The notes under the pieces: generated by a model
What the model saw: the letters and a program-made list of their open reading frames with translations, nothing else
The model's database searches: none
Told to the model about the DNA's origin: nothing
Translations under genes and position numbers: made by a program
Assembly (NCBI GenBank): GCA_949358305.1
Contig: OX442323.1
Location: 6,450,001 to 6,514,000, forward strand
DNA from: Strigamia acuminata
Lineage: Eukaryota > Arthropoda > Chilopoda > Geophilomorpha > Linotaeniidae
DNA: 64,000 bases
Reading direction: 5' to 3'
In this document: piece after piece, positions 14,282-25,922 of the stretch
Numbering within the stretch: position 1 is the first letter of the stretch
Layout of the letters: the number at the start of each line of letters is the position of its first letter

Positions 14282-14763
14282 TTAAAAAAATATATATTCA
14301 AATAAATTTTTGGGGTCCCACAATACAAAAATAAATTTTTGTATCACTATTGCAATTTTCACTTTGACGCCAATGGTCTGAAATTTCTCCAGCGTGGACG
14401 AATCGGTCAATTTCAAACGTCCGTGTTCGGTCAGCAAAATGTTTTCCGGTTTCAGGTCACGATGAAAAATTCCGAGCGAATAAAGGTAAACCAATGCTTG
14501 GTTTACCTGTAACATGCAAAAGTTGGAGTCTTTTCTGCCGAGGTAATTGTAAAGTGCACCGATGGACATTAGATCAACATACTAAACTGAAAGACATAAA
14601 CTGAATTTTTAACACACAATATTAAAAATTAAAGGAAAAAAATGATTTTTTTTCACAAATTTACCAAAAACACTCCTCGATCCATGTAAGACGGACAAAA
14701 GATTTCGACCACAAATGGATAAATTAAAGTCATTTAAGAACGTAATCCATCGCTCACCTGGTT
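14282..14763 (-). pseudogene. Relic of a serine/threonine (AGC-like) protein kinase gene
   Basis: Minus-strand pieces resemble consecutive kinase subdomains. A first piece (about 14665-14728) reads YPFVVEIFCPSYMDRGVFL, like the segment between helix C and strand 5. A second (about 14515-14590) reads [14 protein letters not shown] third (about 14350-14513) reads [11 protein letters not shown] then [11 protein letters not shown] and GRLKLTD. The Mg-binding DFG motif is missing: the frame goes [10 protein letters not shown]. No glycine loop, VAIK lysine or APE motif follows, and the frame runs into AT-rich sequence. This looks like a decaying or partial copy. A divergent pseudokinase with distant exons is less likely. 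Confidence 0.5.
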
Positions 14764-14964
14764 AAATCTAGACGGTTAAATCTGACACTGAATTTAAATT
14801 GATATTTCTGGATTTCTTTTTGTTGGGGAATTACTTACTTGTAAGTATCCATATTTCCATCGTCAAAAATTTGAAATGTAATTAAATTAAATTAATTTAA
14901 ATTCCAATAAATATGCTTTATTAAAACCCAATTTCAAACTTTTTAATATCACACAGAATAATAT

Positions 14965-15200
14965 ACAGGGTGAACCAAAAGTCTGTTCCCCCCTCAAATA
15001 TTTCCTCAGCAATTGCATGTAGGCCAACTTTGATGAAGCGATCGTATAGGAAGTTGGGTGAGAGCAATCTAATGATGTCATCAAATTTGACCTTGAAGGC
15101 CATTTTCAAGGTCATTCACTCGCTAACTTCTAAACCAATCAGGTTAGAGCAAAAAAGTCAATTACAAAGTTGTAGAGCATCATCAAATTAGTACTATCCA
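14965..15200. repeat. Possible transposon end (CAGGGTGAACCAAAAGT)
   Basis: A moderately GC-rich island starts CAGGGTGAACCAAAAGTCTG, which resembles common arthropod DNA-transposon termini. I find no matching inverted end within 1 kb, so only one end or a fragment is present. Confidence 0.3.
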
Positions 15201-15835
15201 ACTTATCTTAGTCATCTTAAGTTAAATGTTTTCTTTTTAAAAAGGAGACAAATCAGAAAAAAATCAGCAAAGTGAAATTTTTTATTCTTGTGATAAAATA
15301 ATTATTGAGGCATTAAAAAAAGGCAGTGGTTTTTCTTGTTTACTTGCATAATGATGCACATTTGAATACGTTTATTTAAGTAATTCAGTATTTTTGTGAT
15401 AGAAATTTAAGTTTTTTCACAATGAAAAAAGTGTTTTTAAGTGTTTTTCAAGTGAAAAAATACATTAAGTTTAAGCAAATGTCAGGAAACTTCCTTTTAG
15501 TTTATTTACAGAACGGCTTCCTTTTAACCTTTATGTGAAGTAACGGAAGAGTTCAATTCAGCGATGGATTTATAGCACACACAGTTTTGGTGGGAAAAAT
15601 TTATAGTACCCAGGATGTCCTCATGGTTGACAGAATTTATAGCGCCAGATGCCACGTTTTGGTACTATAAATCCACATCCTGTCGGTCCCATGTAAAGCC
15701 CCTTACTACTAGGCCTCGGCTGATCGCTTTGCAAGTTTGATTGAAGACGTGAAAACAGTACACAAATTTGTTCCATATTCCAACCCAGAACGCATTTTGG
15801 TCGTTATAAGTCAACTCAGCGTGGGCGGGGCGTCT
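15200..15835. other. Spacer without recognisable gene
   Basis: AT-rich sequence, then a more mixed segment (15540-15835). I found no exon chain here. Confidence 0.35.
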
Positions 15836-15857
15836 AAAGAATGCCAATGCACTGATC

Positions 15858-16004
15858 GGTAGGTAGGTAGGTAGGTAGGTAGATAGGTAGGTAGGTAGAT
15901 AGTTAGATAGATAGATAGATAAATAAATAGATATTTGTAGATAGATAGATAGATAGATAGATAAATAAATAGATACTTGTAGATAGATAGATAGATAGAT
16001 AGAT
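15858..16004. repeat. Tetranucleotide microsatellite (GTAG)n/(GATA)n
   Basis: Runs of TAGG followed by GATA repeats with short interruptions. It is preceded by GCCAATGCACTGATCGG, a motif that recurs at about 17382 and 22526, suggesting that the microsatellite is part of a dispersed repeat. Confidence 0.9.
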
Positions 16005-16019
16005 TGCACCGTGCGCCGG

Positions 16020-19000
16020 GGGAACGAGTTTTAATTATTTTCTTTTCAGATTCCAAATGTCTAATAAAATACAGAAGGAATTTGAAAAGGAAGATGTGTC
16101 ACGGTCCTGACTTTAGACAGTAATAATTTTCAAAATTTTAAGCGCATTTTGCGCCTTTCCTTTAAATTTTTCCAATTTTATTGAGAAATTGCTCTAGTTT
16201 CTTTAAATTATTTTATTTTCCACAAATCTAAATTTATTATTTTATTTTATATTATTTTCCTTATTTTTGATATTTATCTTTAATTTGGCCTGGTTTTAAT
16301 CACCCCATCCAGACAATTCATGAGAATTCTGCAATAAGTTGATATAATCGCGCTCTAAATTTGCATATTTCACCCCTGATCGCCTGTTTTCTGCCCAGTC
16401 CCCATTGGGAATTGACTTGGCCTTTGACATGTGATCAGAGGTGACTTGTTCATTATGCAGCCCGAATTCTCATGGTTGGCTATCTAACCACAACATTTAT
16501 TATTTGCCCATTATTTGCGTACAAATTACTGGAAAAATGGCGTATTCGACGGTCTTAATTCGTCGATACATTTTATGCCACGATTGTGACTTCCTCCTCA
16601 GCCTAGACATTTTGAACTCATACTCGTCTCAATTGCGTATTCATTTCATTATCGACGGTTCGACGACGTTGTCTGCGGTTTGGTACCTGTTTGCGCGTTC
16701 ACCCAACGTTTGCGCGTGTCCAGGAGAAGAAACATACTCTTCGTAAGTACGCCTAGCATATGACGACATTTTCCCTAGTGAAGAGCGATATTTTGGTCTT
16801 AAATTCGAAGTATCAACGTTCGCCATTTTGTACGGCGCCCGAATTGAATCCTGCACCCATAAAATACAGATTTCACGAATAGACGCTGTCTTAACCTAGC
16901 TACCACCCCCGGCAAAGTTTTAAGAGTTGCAGCGCCTGCGAACCTAAATTTTCTGGTTATTACAATCCCTGGAAATTCTCAAATTTCCGAAACCATTGTT
17001 AAAAAGTCGACTACGACGTGACAGATGTTGCAATAATTAATTCAAATTAATTAAAATTAATTAATTAAAATAATTAATTAAAAAGAAAATACATGGCCAA
17101 ACTTGAAGGCATTCCAACAGAAAAAGACCCACAGTTCGAGCATGAAAGATTCTTCCTCGAGAAGAATGAAAGGATAGAACGTCAGTACATTTTTAAACAA
17201 AATGTAAATTATATACGATGACTTTTAATTTCATTTGTCTTTCAGAATGTCTGAAGGATAATAAAAAAAGAAAGACAGAGAAAAGTCGAATTGGCTGAGC
17301 AAGAAAACCAACTTGTCGAATGCAGTATTTGTAAAAAAGACAAAATGTTAGAGGAGGACATCATGACATGTGGAAAAGGCCATGCCAATGCACTGATTAT
17401 CTTTGTTTTTATTTTTATCTTTTTTTTTATCTTTATTTTAAAGGAATTAGCAATGTTTGGTATAATGTATAAAAGATTATTGATTTATATACGGGAAAAA
17501 CAGACAACAACCTAAACACAAAAAAAATCATCCCAGACTGAAGACAGAACTTGAAACAAACAATTTTTTTTCTTTTCTTCTTTCCTTTTTTTGTAGCACT
17601 GCTGTTAGAGATTTATTAAAAGTTATCCCGGAACCGGAAGTTTTTTTTACGATGTAAAACGAATAGTCGATAACTGGCGCGGAATGAATAAGCGCGGAAA
17701 ACTATTCCGCCAGAAAAAACAGAAAACAGATTATAAACACAACAAACGCTTTTTCCACTTTGTAAGAAAATGTCACTCCTGAGATACTACAAGAATTTAC
17801 GAGAACAAGCATATAAATTACACGTTGTGATTAGCCAAAAAAGAACACACAGAGAGGTTTTCACCCGGCCAGTCCAGCATTGGGGTTTTGTATCAGAAAG
17901 GCAATAGTAGAACAAGTTACTGTTAAAAGATTTTACAATTGGCACAACCAAAGGCCCCTAATGGGAGTCATGGAGTTTTTTAACTTCATAAAATAGCCGC
18001 AAATAAACAACCACACACAAAGAGGTTTTTTAATAAAAAATTAATGAATTACTTGTAGAACCGACGACAAGTAAGGCGGCAATCAAATGGAAGGAAGGAC
18101 CAAGGATAAAAAAAATTTCCTTCCAAACGCCAACCCATTCCGGCAGTTGGAAGCCTATTATTCGAAAAAGCCAAGTTATTCCTTCAATTAGAAGCCGAAA
18201 TAAAACAGTTCAAGGACAACCAAAAAGAAGAATAGCGATCGAGTCCGACCGCCTGGTCCCTTTAGCCAGAGCCTTCTTGAAATTTAAACAATTCATTTTG
18301 TTTATCATTTATCTAATCTTTGATTTTTCATTTAGGTTTAACTTTGAGTTTGAGTTTATAATTTGAATTATGTTTAGTTTAGAGTTTAGCATTTTTGTAG
18401 AGTTATATTCAATCCAGTTGAATAAAGTTAAGAAGTTAAGTTTAAAGAATCAGAAAGTTTATTCATTTTAAACCAGCGTGCTCAACTACTTAAAATAGAG
18501 TCTTGTAAATTCTGCTGGTATAAGACAATCGTTCAGGACGATAATTCCAACATTCTTAGGTGTGTACTATAGGTAGTCAAACTGAACCCATGCAGTGTGT
18601 AAGGACAGGCATAGAAAATAAACCCCAGAAAATGTGTTTTACACTTTTTATAATGGTGGGGCGGCCTCGTATAGATTACGAAAGTCTAACATCAGAAGGA
18701 AAAAAACATCTGTAAATACATTTTTTCTATCTGTAAATACATCTTTTCTATCTGTATTCGTAAATACATTTTTTTTCTTAAAAATGTCATTTTTTTTTTT
18801 AGTCTGACAAGAATAGTGCCATTAGGAACAGGAATAGTGGCAATGGGCAGAAAAGAGATCACCGTTACGATGCGGAAGAGAGAAGTCACTTTTATAAGTC
18901 AAAAAAGTGATTTCAATTTCACTTAATCTTATTGGAATTCTCACAGATATTGTGTAAAAACCATCCTATCTTGTTCAGAGAAATCATTTCAGTTGGAATG

Positions 19001-19870
19001 TCAGCCCATTTGGCAATGTAAAGCATGAAAGAGATTAGGAACTACACCCCAAGTTTTGCCTTAATATTCTTCATACTACTACTCAAGAAATAGAAATTCG
19101 TATACAGAAATTAAGAGAATCACAACAACAAATTGATGGAATGTCAGTACACCTGAAAAAGCCATCGACTGAGGCTGCAATGGCAACGACCGAGTTCCAC
19201 TTTAGAGTGGTCAGATGGTGCATTTTTCCCTGTTAATGCATTTTTCCATTTGTAAATGCATTTCTTTTCCATTTGAAAATACATTTTTTTGCTTGAAAAT
19301 GTCATTTTTGAAGTTTATAACCATCCTCTGAGCCACTAGTCACTTTGAAAATAAAAACCAGGTTTCAGAAATCAAATCCCAAACTAAACACTTGATGTCA
19401 CGAAAAATGGCAAATGCCATTACCTATCACGAAAACCCACAAGACGAATTCAATTTCAAATGAAAAATCAAACCAAACTTTAAAAAACCATCAAAAAGCT
19501 CCAAAAAGCGCATGAAATAATATTCTTGCTAAATAAATACTCAACTGACAAAATACATTCGAACTAGGCCTATAATAGTCCTAACATGTCGCCAAACAAT
19601 AGCAAACGAACATACGTAAATGGATTATTTTTCAAAGAAATACGAATTCAAACTTGCTGAGAAATTCGCGGAAATGTTAATCCCGTGTTTATGATACCAA
19701 CCAACCTTTTGGAAATCAAATTCGAATTAAATAGCGTGGAAAACGAACCCAGCATTTCGAACAGCCAAATCTTGCAGTTCACCTCGCCTTGTGCTGATCG
19801 AGACGAAAGTACGTGCCAGATTGTTTAGCGGCTCGTATTGTTTATAGCATCGTCATAAAACGATCGCGGC
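16020..19870. repeat. Diverged segmental duplication, copy A
   Basis: Shares several collinear blocks with 22075-25850: AACGAGTTTTAATTATTTTC at 16024 and 22080; a TTTATTAAAA-containing block at about 17600 and 22735; TGTAAATTCTGCTGGTA at about 18505 and 24270 continuing to ATGGTGGGGCGG at 18653 and 24418; and AAAACCAGGTTTCAGAAATC at about 19353 and 25290 continuing to TGCTGATCGAGACGAAA at about 19793 and 25767. Spacing differs by insertions and deletions. Copy A ends where copy B passes into the zinc-finger gene's 5' flank, so part of that flank has been duplicated. Confidence 0.7.
17093..17395 (+). pseudogene. RING-like fragment, decayed
   Basis: An ATG at 17093 opens a Lys/Glu-rich segment (IPTEKDPQFEHERFFLEKN) with a donor near 17180. 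After an intron-like gap, a second piece reads VELAEQENQLVECSICKK then LEEDIMTCGKGHA, the first half of a RING or RBR zinc finger. The frame then runs into a low-complexity TTTTTATCTTT tract and no further zinc ligands follow. Frames between the pieces are not continuous. It may derive from an RNF216-like E3 ligase, but that is a weak resemblance. A related short motif (AEFIKIFPKPEEYF) lies at about 22730. Confidence 0.4.
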
Positions 19871-20369
19871 GACAGCTTGTGGCGTAGAATCCAAACTAAA
19901 ACTAAAAACAAACATCCAAAATTTATTTAAAATAATAAATTATAACAAAATCAAACAAACCGAGTCAAATTCTTCTCTTTTTTTTGCTTTTAATGAATTT
20001 CATTGCTATGTTTTTGGGTTTTTTCCATATTTACGCGTACAACAAAATAATTTGACCTTTTACTATGTTTACATCGCAGTTTCTAAAATAGCAGATACAC
20101 GTGTGGGCAAAGAGGAACCACAGCATCGTAATTTGAGTTCAGCAATAACAAATGCCACATCACCTGCATGGACATGACATGGCGAATTTTTTATCCATCT
20201 TTGGATGTGTTACGACTGTGTTACCGCCTATACTGCCATTTCTACAAAGAAGAAGACACCTATTTTGAAACCTTGATCATCGTACTTAATTATTACTGTT
20301 TACATTCTTGTTGGCACCGCACAAATTAGCCTGTGCATCCAAAATTTAATGAAAATAAACAATGAAATA

Positions 20370-20560
20370 TATCTCGTCTTTTATTTTTATCTTTATCTTT
20401 TATTTTTATCTTTATCTTTTATTTTTATCTTTATCTTTTATTTTTATCTTTATCTTTTATTTTTATCTTTATTTTTATTTTTATCTTTATTTTTATTTTT
20501 ATCTTTATTTTTATTTTTATCTTTTATTTTTCTCTTTATTTTTCTCTTTTATTTTTGAAT
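20370..20560. repeat. Pyrimidine-rich microsatellite (TTTTTATCTTTATC)n
   Basis: Tandem TTTATTTTTATCTTTATC-type units on the plus strand. Reading frames across it give only Phe/Leu/Tyr/Ile repeats, so it is not coding. Confidence 0.9.
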
Positions 20561-20604
20561 AAAGGAATTAGCCATGTTTGGTGAATGCAGCAAAATGTTA
20601 AGTA

Positions 20605-20791
20605 CAGTGAAAGCTCTGTAAACCGGACATAGCACCGTCCGGACAGCTGTGTGGACCGGACAGTTTGGAGGTCCTGATTTGGTCCCAACCTATACCCAGC
20701 AATACTAAATCCTCTCTCCCATCCGGACAACCCTTTAGTCCGGACAACTTTCTGGGACCCGTCTTATGTCCGGGCTACGCAGCTTTGACTG
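20605..20791. mobile_element. pogo/Tigger-type MITE
   Basis: A 187-bp element flanked by TA. The left end CAGTGAAAGCTCTGTAAACC pairs with the right end, whose complement is CAGTCAAAGCTGCGTAGCCC. The interior is rich in CCGGACA motifs typical of Tigger-like non-autonomous elements. No transposase. Confidence 0.8.
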
Positions 20792-20939
20792 TATGCAGCT
20801 ATAGCTATAAGCACGAATGACATATCAATCAACATATCTTGTGTTTAAAGTGCCTTACGTGTGGGTGACGAAAATTGACGACACACTGGTGCTTTTTGCT
20901 TGATCCAAGTGCTTGATTTCTAATATTTGCAAACGAGTG

Positions 20940-21830
20940 ACATAATTCATTTCACTTACAGAAATTCAAAAACAGAGAGACCAGGAGTACCAAACTAAAT
21001 AGGAGATTGAGAGGAACAACAACACTCTAACTATTCAATGGCAACCAACACAAGCACAGTCAGGAGAAATTGTGGAAATGTGGAAGAAATAAATGACTAA
21101 GTTGACTTGAAGGCCAAAGTGATATTAGAGTGGTTAAAACGTGACAATTATCAAACAGCCGCCAATAAACGACCACAGGGGTATTATCAAATTTTGTCTT
21201 TGGCATGTTCTTTCTACGATTACTCCAGGATTACCATGACGTTGCAAAAAGCAAACAACAGTCCGACCGCCTCTGGTTTAAGTTTAAGATAAGATTGCCC
21301 ACAAAAATCTCATTTCACTTACAGAAATTCAAAAACAGAGAGACCAGGAGTACCAAACTAATTAAAAGAATTAAAAGAATCCAGCATTGGGGGTTTGTAT
21401 CAGAAAGGCAATAGTAGAAAAAGTTACTGTTAAAAGATTTTACAATTGGCACAAACACAGGCCCCTAAGCACCAACCCATTCCGGCAGTTGGAAGCCCAA
21501 GTTATTCCTTCAATTAGAAGGAAAAATCTCATTTCACTTACAGAAATTCAAAAACAGACAGACCAGGAGTACCAAACTAAATAGGAGATTGCGAGGAACA
21601 ACAACACCCTAACTATTCTATGGCAACCAACACAAGCACAGTCAGGAGAAATTGTGGAAATAGTCAAAAGAAAGAGATAAAAGGATTCCAATAAGAGACA
21701 ATAAAAAGTTGGAAATCTAATGTGAAAGAAATAAATGACCAAGTTGACTTGAAGGTTAAAGTGATAGTGGTTAAAACGTGACAATTCTCAAACATCCGCC
21801 AATAAACGACCACACACAGAGGTTTTTTTT
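20940..21830. repeat. Mosaic of short direct repeats
   Basis: TTTCACTTACAGAAATTC recurs at about 20955, 21312 and 21532. CAACACAAGCACAGTCAGGA recurs at about 21045, 21630 and 24845. A block with GGGTTTGTATCAGAAAGGC recurs at about 17885 and 21390. The pieces look like repeated copies of a former exon and its flanks. Confidence 0.7.
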
Positions 21831-22074
21831 CTTAAACAATTATTCAATTCATTTTTATTTTTTAAGTTTAATTTTAATTTTTCTTTGGACAGAAAAGATA
21901 AGGAAGAGGTGGCGTTGGTGGATTGTGGACAATCTCAAGAAATACTGCCTTCCATTGTGAATGAAATAAACAACAATGTTGATTTGGAGGCAAAATTAAA
22001 AGAATCGTTTCAATGTAATACTATTAAAACAGCCGTAATTAAACAACCTTCTACACATTTATAAAAACATAAGT

Positions 22075-23261
22075 AGAGAACGAGTTTTAATTATTTTCTT
22101 TTCAGATTCCAAATGCCTAATAAAATACAGGAGGAAAATGTTGCAATAATTAATTTCATTTATAGCAACCAGTTCCTAAAAGACAAGACATCTTTCTTCA
22201 TTTGGTGCAAATGGAGAAATCTAAAGTATGTACGGTATTCTTTTAAACAAAATTTAATTTTTTTTTAATCTTCTTTCATTTTCTTTTCAAACTAATTTTC
22301 TTATTTAGTACCATAGGTCGGGCCACAGGAACAAATTTATATCGGCCGCCGGAAAGTTCCGGGTATCCCACTATTTTCAAGAACTTTTGCCTGAAAGCTT
22401 TAAAGACTGTGGTGACCGGCATTTGGTGTGCTTAAAATGTTTAGAAAAGAAAGCTGTGAGATGTGTATATACCGCGAGCCGTCTCGAACCCATTCGGCTT
22501 GTCACAGCTGCGAACGGCGCCATGCCAATGTACTAATCGGCAAAGAAAAATATTTTTAGGACTTAAATGGCTCCAAACATTGACCCAAATACTAAATAAC
22601 TTATTTATTTATAAAAGAGCAGGAATTTAATAGATAGATAGATAGATAGATACAATAGTTTTTTAACTTCATAAAACACTGCCATTGGCTGAAATTATCC
22701 CAAAAAAGAAATTAATTTTTCTCGTCAGAATTGCAGAATTTATTAAAATATTTCCAAAACCGGAGGAATATTTTAATAACGAACAGATAGAGGAATGTAA
22801 AACCATCTTACAAATTACATGTTGAATGTTCCTAATAAGTTTGACCGAGTGTCAAAAGCTTATTTGACGCGACACAAGCACAGTCACGAGAAATTAAAAA
22901 AAATTTTGGGGTAACATCAATTTTTTCTTTGGCACCATTGGTGTTAGATGGCATTTTATTTCACTATGTACAGTATCTTTTTACTGTTAAGTCTTTTTTA
23001 AGCGATTTATTCAAAGAAATATAATAAATCATTCTTGTCTTTTAAAATAACTTGTTTTTATTTAATAAGTCAGAATTAGCTATTGGCACTCAAAAAATCC
23101 AATTTAGAATGTTAAAATCTAATATTTATTTCAAAGATGAATTTTTTTTATTTAGAAAAATCTAATTTTTAGTAATAAAAACCAGACATGTGGACTTGCA
23201 TTCATTGCGGGTTCTCTACCATCGCAAAGAAAAACAACAGTATAGTCAAGTAGAAGTAGAG

Positions 23262-23294
<33 letters not shown>

Positions 23295-25850
23295 ATAGTA
23301 GTAGTAATAGTAGTAGTAGTAGTTTTTTAACTTCATAAAACACTGCCATTGGCTGAAATTATCACAAACAATATGAAGTTGAAATTAAGAAATAATTTAA
23401 CTTCATTGCAGTTGCCAAAGTGTTGCTAGCTATTCTATAATGCCGAAACATCAACTGTTTAAAGGAGATTTGCAGGTTAAAAAATTTAAATAACATAAAA
23501 TTAATGTTAATAAAGTATTTTTAATTCAGATTGTGCAGAAAAGAAAATCATGCACCTCGGCCATGTGACACAGACAAAGACCATTTCTACAAAGAAAACA
23601 TCAACCAGTTGGGTAAACGAACAATTAAAAAGGCATATGGCAAACGTGTGCGTCATGACCAGAAAACAGAACAGGAAACAGAAACGAACATTAGGTTTCC
23701 ACAGGAAATGTGCACGCCGCAGGGCAACGTTGGGATGCCACAACAGCCGTTGGGCTGGTCTGGGCAGGAGAATATTGCAGTATTGCAGTTTTTGCCATAG
23801 TCAACTATGAGTAACATTGCGGGGCCTTCATCGCCGTGTACTATGTTATCGTCGTTGCTATGGTTTCCCTCGTTTACGCCATCAAATTCACAAAACAATA
23901 TTATATTAAATTAACAACAAGTTTTAAAATAACTTGTTTTCATTTAATAAGTCAGAATTAGCTTTTTGAGAATAATAGATTTAATTAATTTAGTTTTTGT
24001 AAGACCCAGTATGGCAATCAGTAGTGACTTTGCTTAGCTTTAGTTTAATAAGTAAAGTCAGGGTCACTACAAAGTGATGACTATTGGCACCCACTTGCAT
24101 GTAAATTCAGTGGATTTAAGACGTTTGGATAATAGAAATTTTTTAGAATAATAACGGAAGTAGACAAGCATATTGCAGGGTTCGTATCCTTGTGAAACCG
24201 ACTGATACAGTTTTGCAATGTTTAAACACCGCTTGTTTAAGGGTTAGCAACGTTAACAAACAATAGAGAGTTGTAAATTCTGCTGGTACAAGACAATCGT
24301 TCAGGACGACGATAACTCCAACATTTTTATGTGTACTATAGGTAGTCAAACTGAACCCATGCAGTGTGTAGGGACAGGCAAACTAAACCCCAGAAAATAT
24401 TTTTTACACTTTTTATAATGGTGGGGCGGTCTCGTATAGATTACGAAAGTCTAACATCAGAAGGAAAAAAAATCGGAACGAGAGATTGGAATGAGACGAA
24501 AGCCGCCATTTTTCAGGAGAAGATTGCGGTACCGCAACAGCTTTTGCCGTGGTTAACTCTAGGTAACATCGTGGGACCGCCGCAGTGCTGGACTGGAAAG
24601 AAATTTAGTAGTGGGAAATCTAGATATTTATAATTTATAATTTATAATTTATACCGGCCACCGGGAAGTTCCGGGTATCCCACCCGGCCAGTCCAGCAGA
24701 AAGGCAATAGTAGAACAAGTAGTAGTAGTTTTTTAACTTCATAAAACACTGCCATTGGCTGAAATTTATCACAAACAAGTTGAAATTAAGAAATAATTTA
24801 ACTTGATCGCAGTTGCCAAAGATGCTAGCTATTCTATGGCAACCCAACACAAGCACAGTCAGGAAAAATTGTGGAAATAGTCAAGAGAAAGAGATAAAGA
24901 TTCCAATAAGAGACAATAAAAAGTTGGATATTAACCAAACTTTCCACCATGTTGTTGTTTTCCAACAGCAAAGAAATTTTCTTTCATTTGTTAATCTTAG
25001 GAGGATTTTTGCAACTCTGGAGAAAGTCATTTTGAAAAAAGTGAGAGCTTCTCAAAGGTTTACAAATATTTTAGTTTAACAACAGCTAGACTGGTCAAAA
25101 TGACCCAATGGGTTTCCAATAGTGTTTTTTGATGATTTAAATCAGAAAACAGCAAGCGTGGCATTTTTCTTAAAGAAGAATAAAAAAAGAGAATGGTAAA
25201 TGCTACACTGTGTGCAGGCTTACAATACCAACATTATGCCAACCAGAGCAAGAACCTTGACAATTTTCTAAGCCACTTATTACTTTGAAAATAAAAACCA
25301 GGTTTCAGAAATCATATCCCAAACTGGACACTCCATGTCATGAAAAATGGCAAATGCCATTGTTCACGAAAACCCACAAGACAAATGAAAAATTCAAACC
25401 AAACTCTGAAAATTCACCAAAAAGCTCCAAACGTTGTATCAAATAATATTCTTGCCAAATAAATACTCAATCGCCACACAACTGAAGAAATACAGAAGAA
25501 AATAGAATTCGAATTAGGCCTATAGTAGGCTTAAAATGGGGCCAAACAATATCAAAAGAACATACCGGTATGTAAGAAAACATATGGAAGAAAATAGATT
25601 ATTTTTCAAACAAATACGAATTCAAACTTGCTGAGAAATTTGCAGAAATGTAAATCCCATGTTTACGAAACGAACCAACCTTTTTGAAATAAAAACCAGG
25701 ATAAAATAACGTGAAAAACGAACACAGCATGTCGAACAGCAAAATCCTGCTGTTCACCTCGCCTCGTGCTGATCGAGACGAAATTACGTGACAGGTTATT
25801 GTTTAACGTCTCCGCTGCTGCGTCAAATTGCCGCCAGAGTGTGCTACTAC
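22075..25850. repeat. Diverged segmental duplication, copy B
   Basis: Counterpart of 16020-19870. It includes three copies of TTTTTTAACTTCATAAAACA (about 22660, 23322 and 24730), a (GATA)n run near 22630, a (GTA)n run at 23254-23322, and an open frame at 24418-24633 starting MVGRSRIDYESLTSEGKK whose N-terminus is also present in copy A at 18653. No complete gene is recognisable inside. Confidence 0.65.
23254..23322. repeat. Trinucleotide microsatellite (GTA)n
   Basis: About 20 GTA/ATA units on the plus strand, directly before the TTTTTTAACTTCATAAAACA block. Confidence 0.9.
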
Positions 25851-25922
25851 CCAAGGTGAGTGATGTAAATTGTCGGGATATCTTTTTAATTTAATTTAAT
25901 TCAATTTCAATAGGTTTATCCC

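Noticed and set aside
15665-16056. Tyr/Leu/Ser/Ile repeat frames on the minus strand
   Set aside because: Translation of the GATA/GTAG microsatellite.
20349-20562. Phe/Leu/Tyr-rich hydrophobic frames
   Set aside because: Direct translation of a pyrimidine microsatellite.
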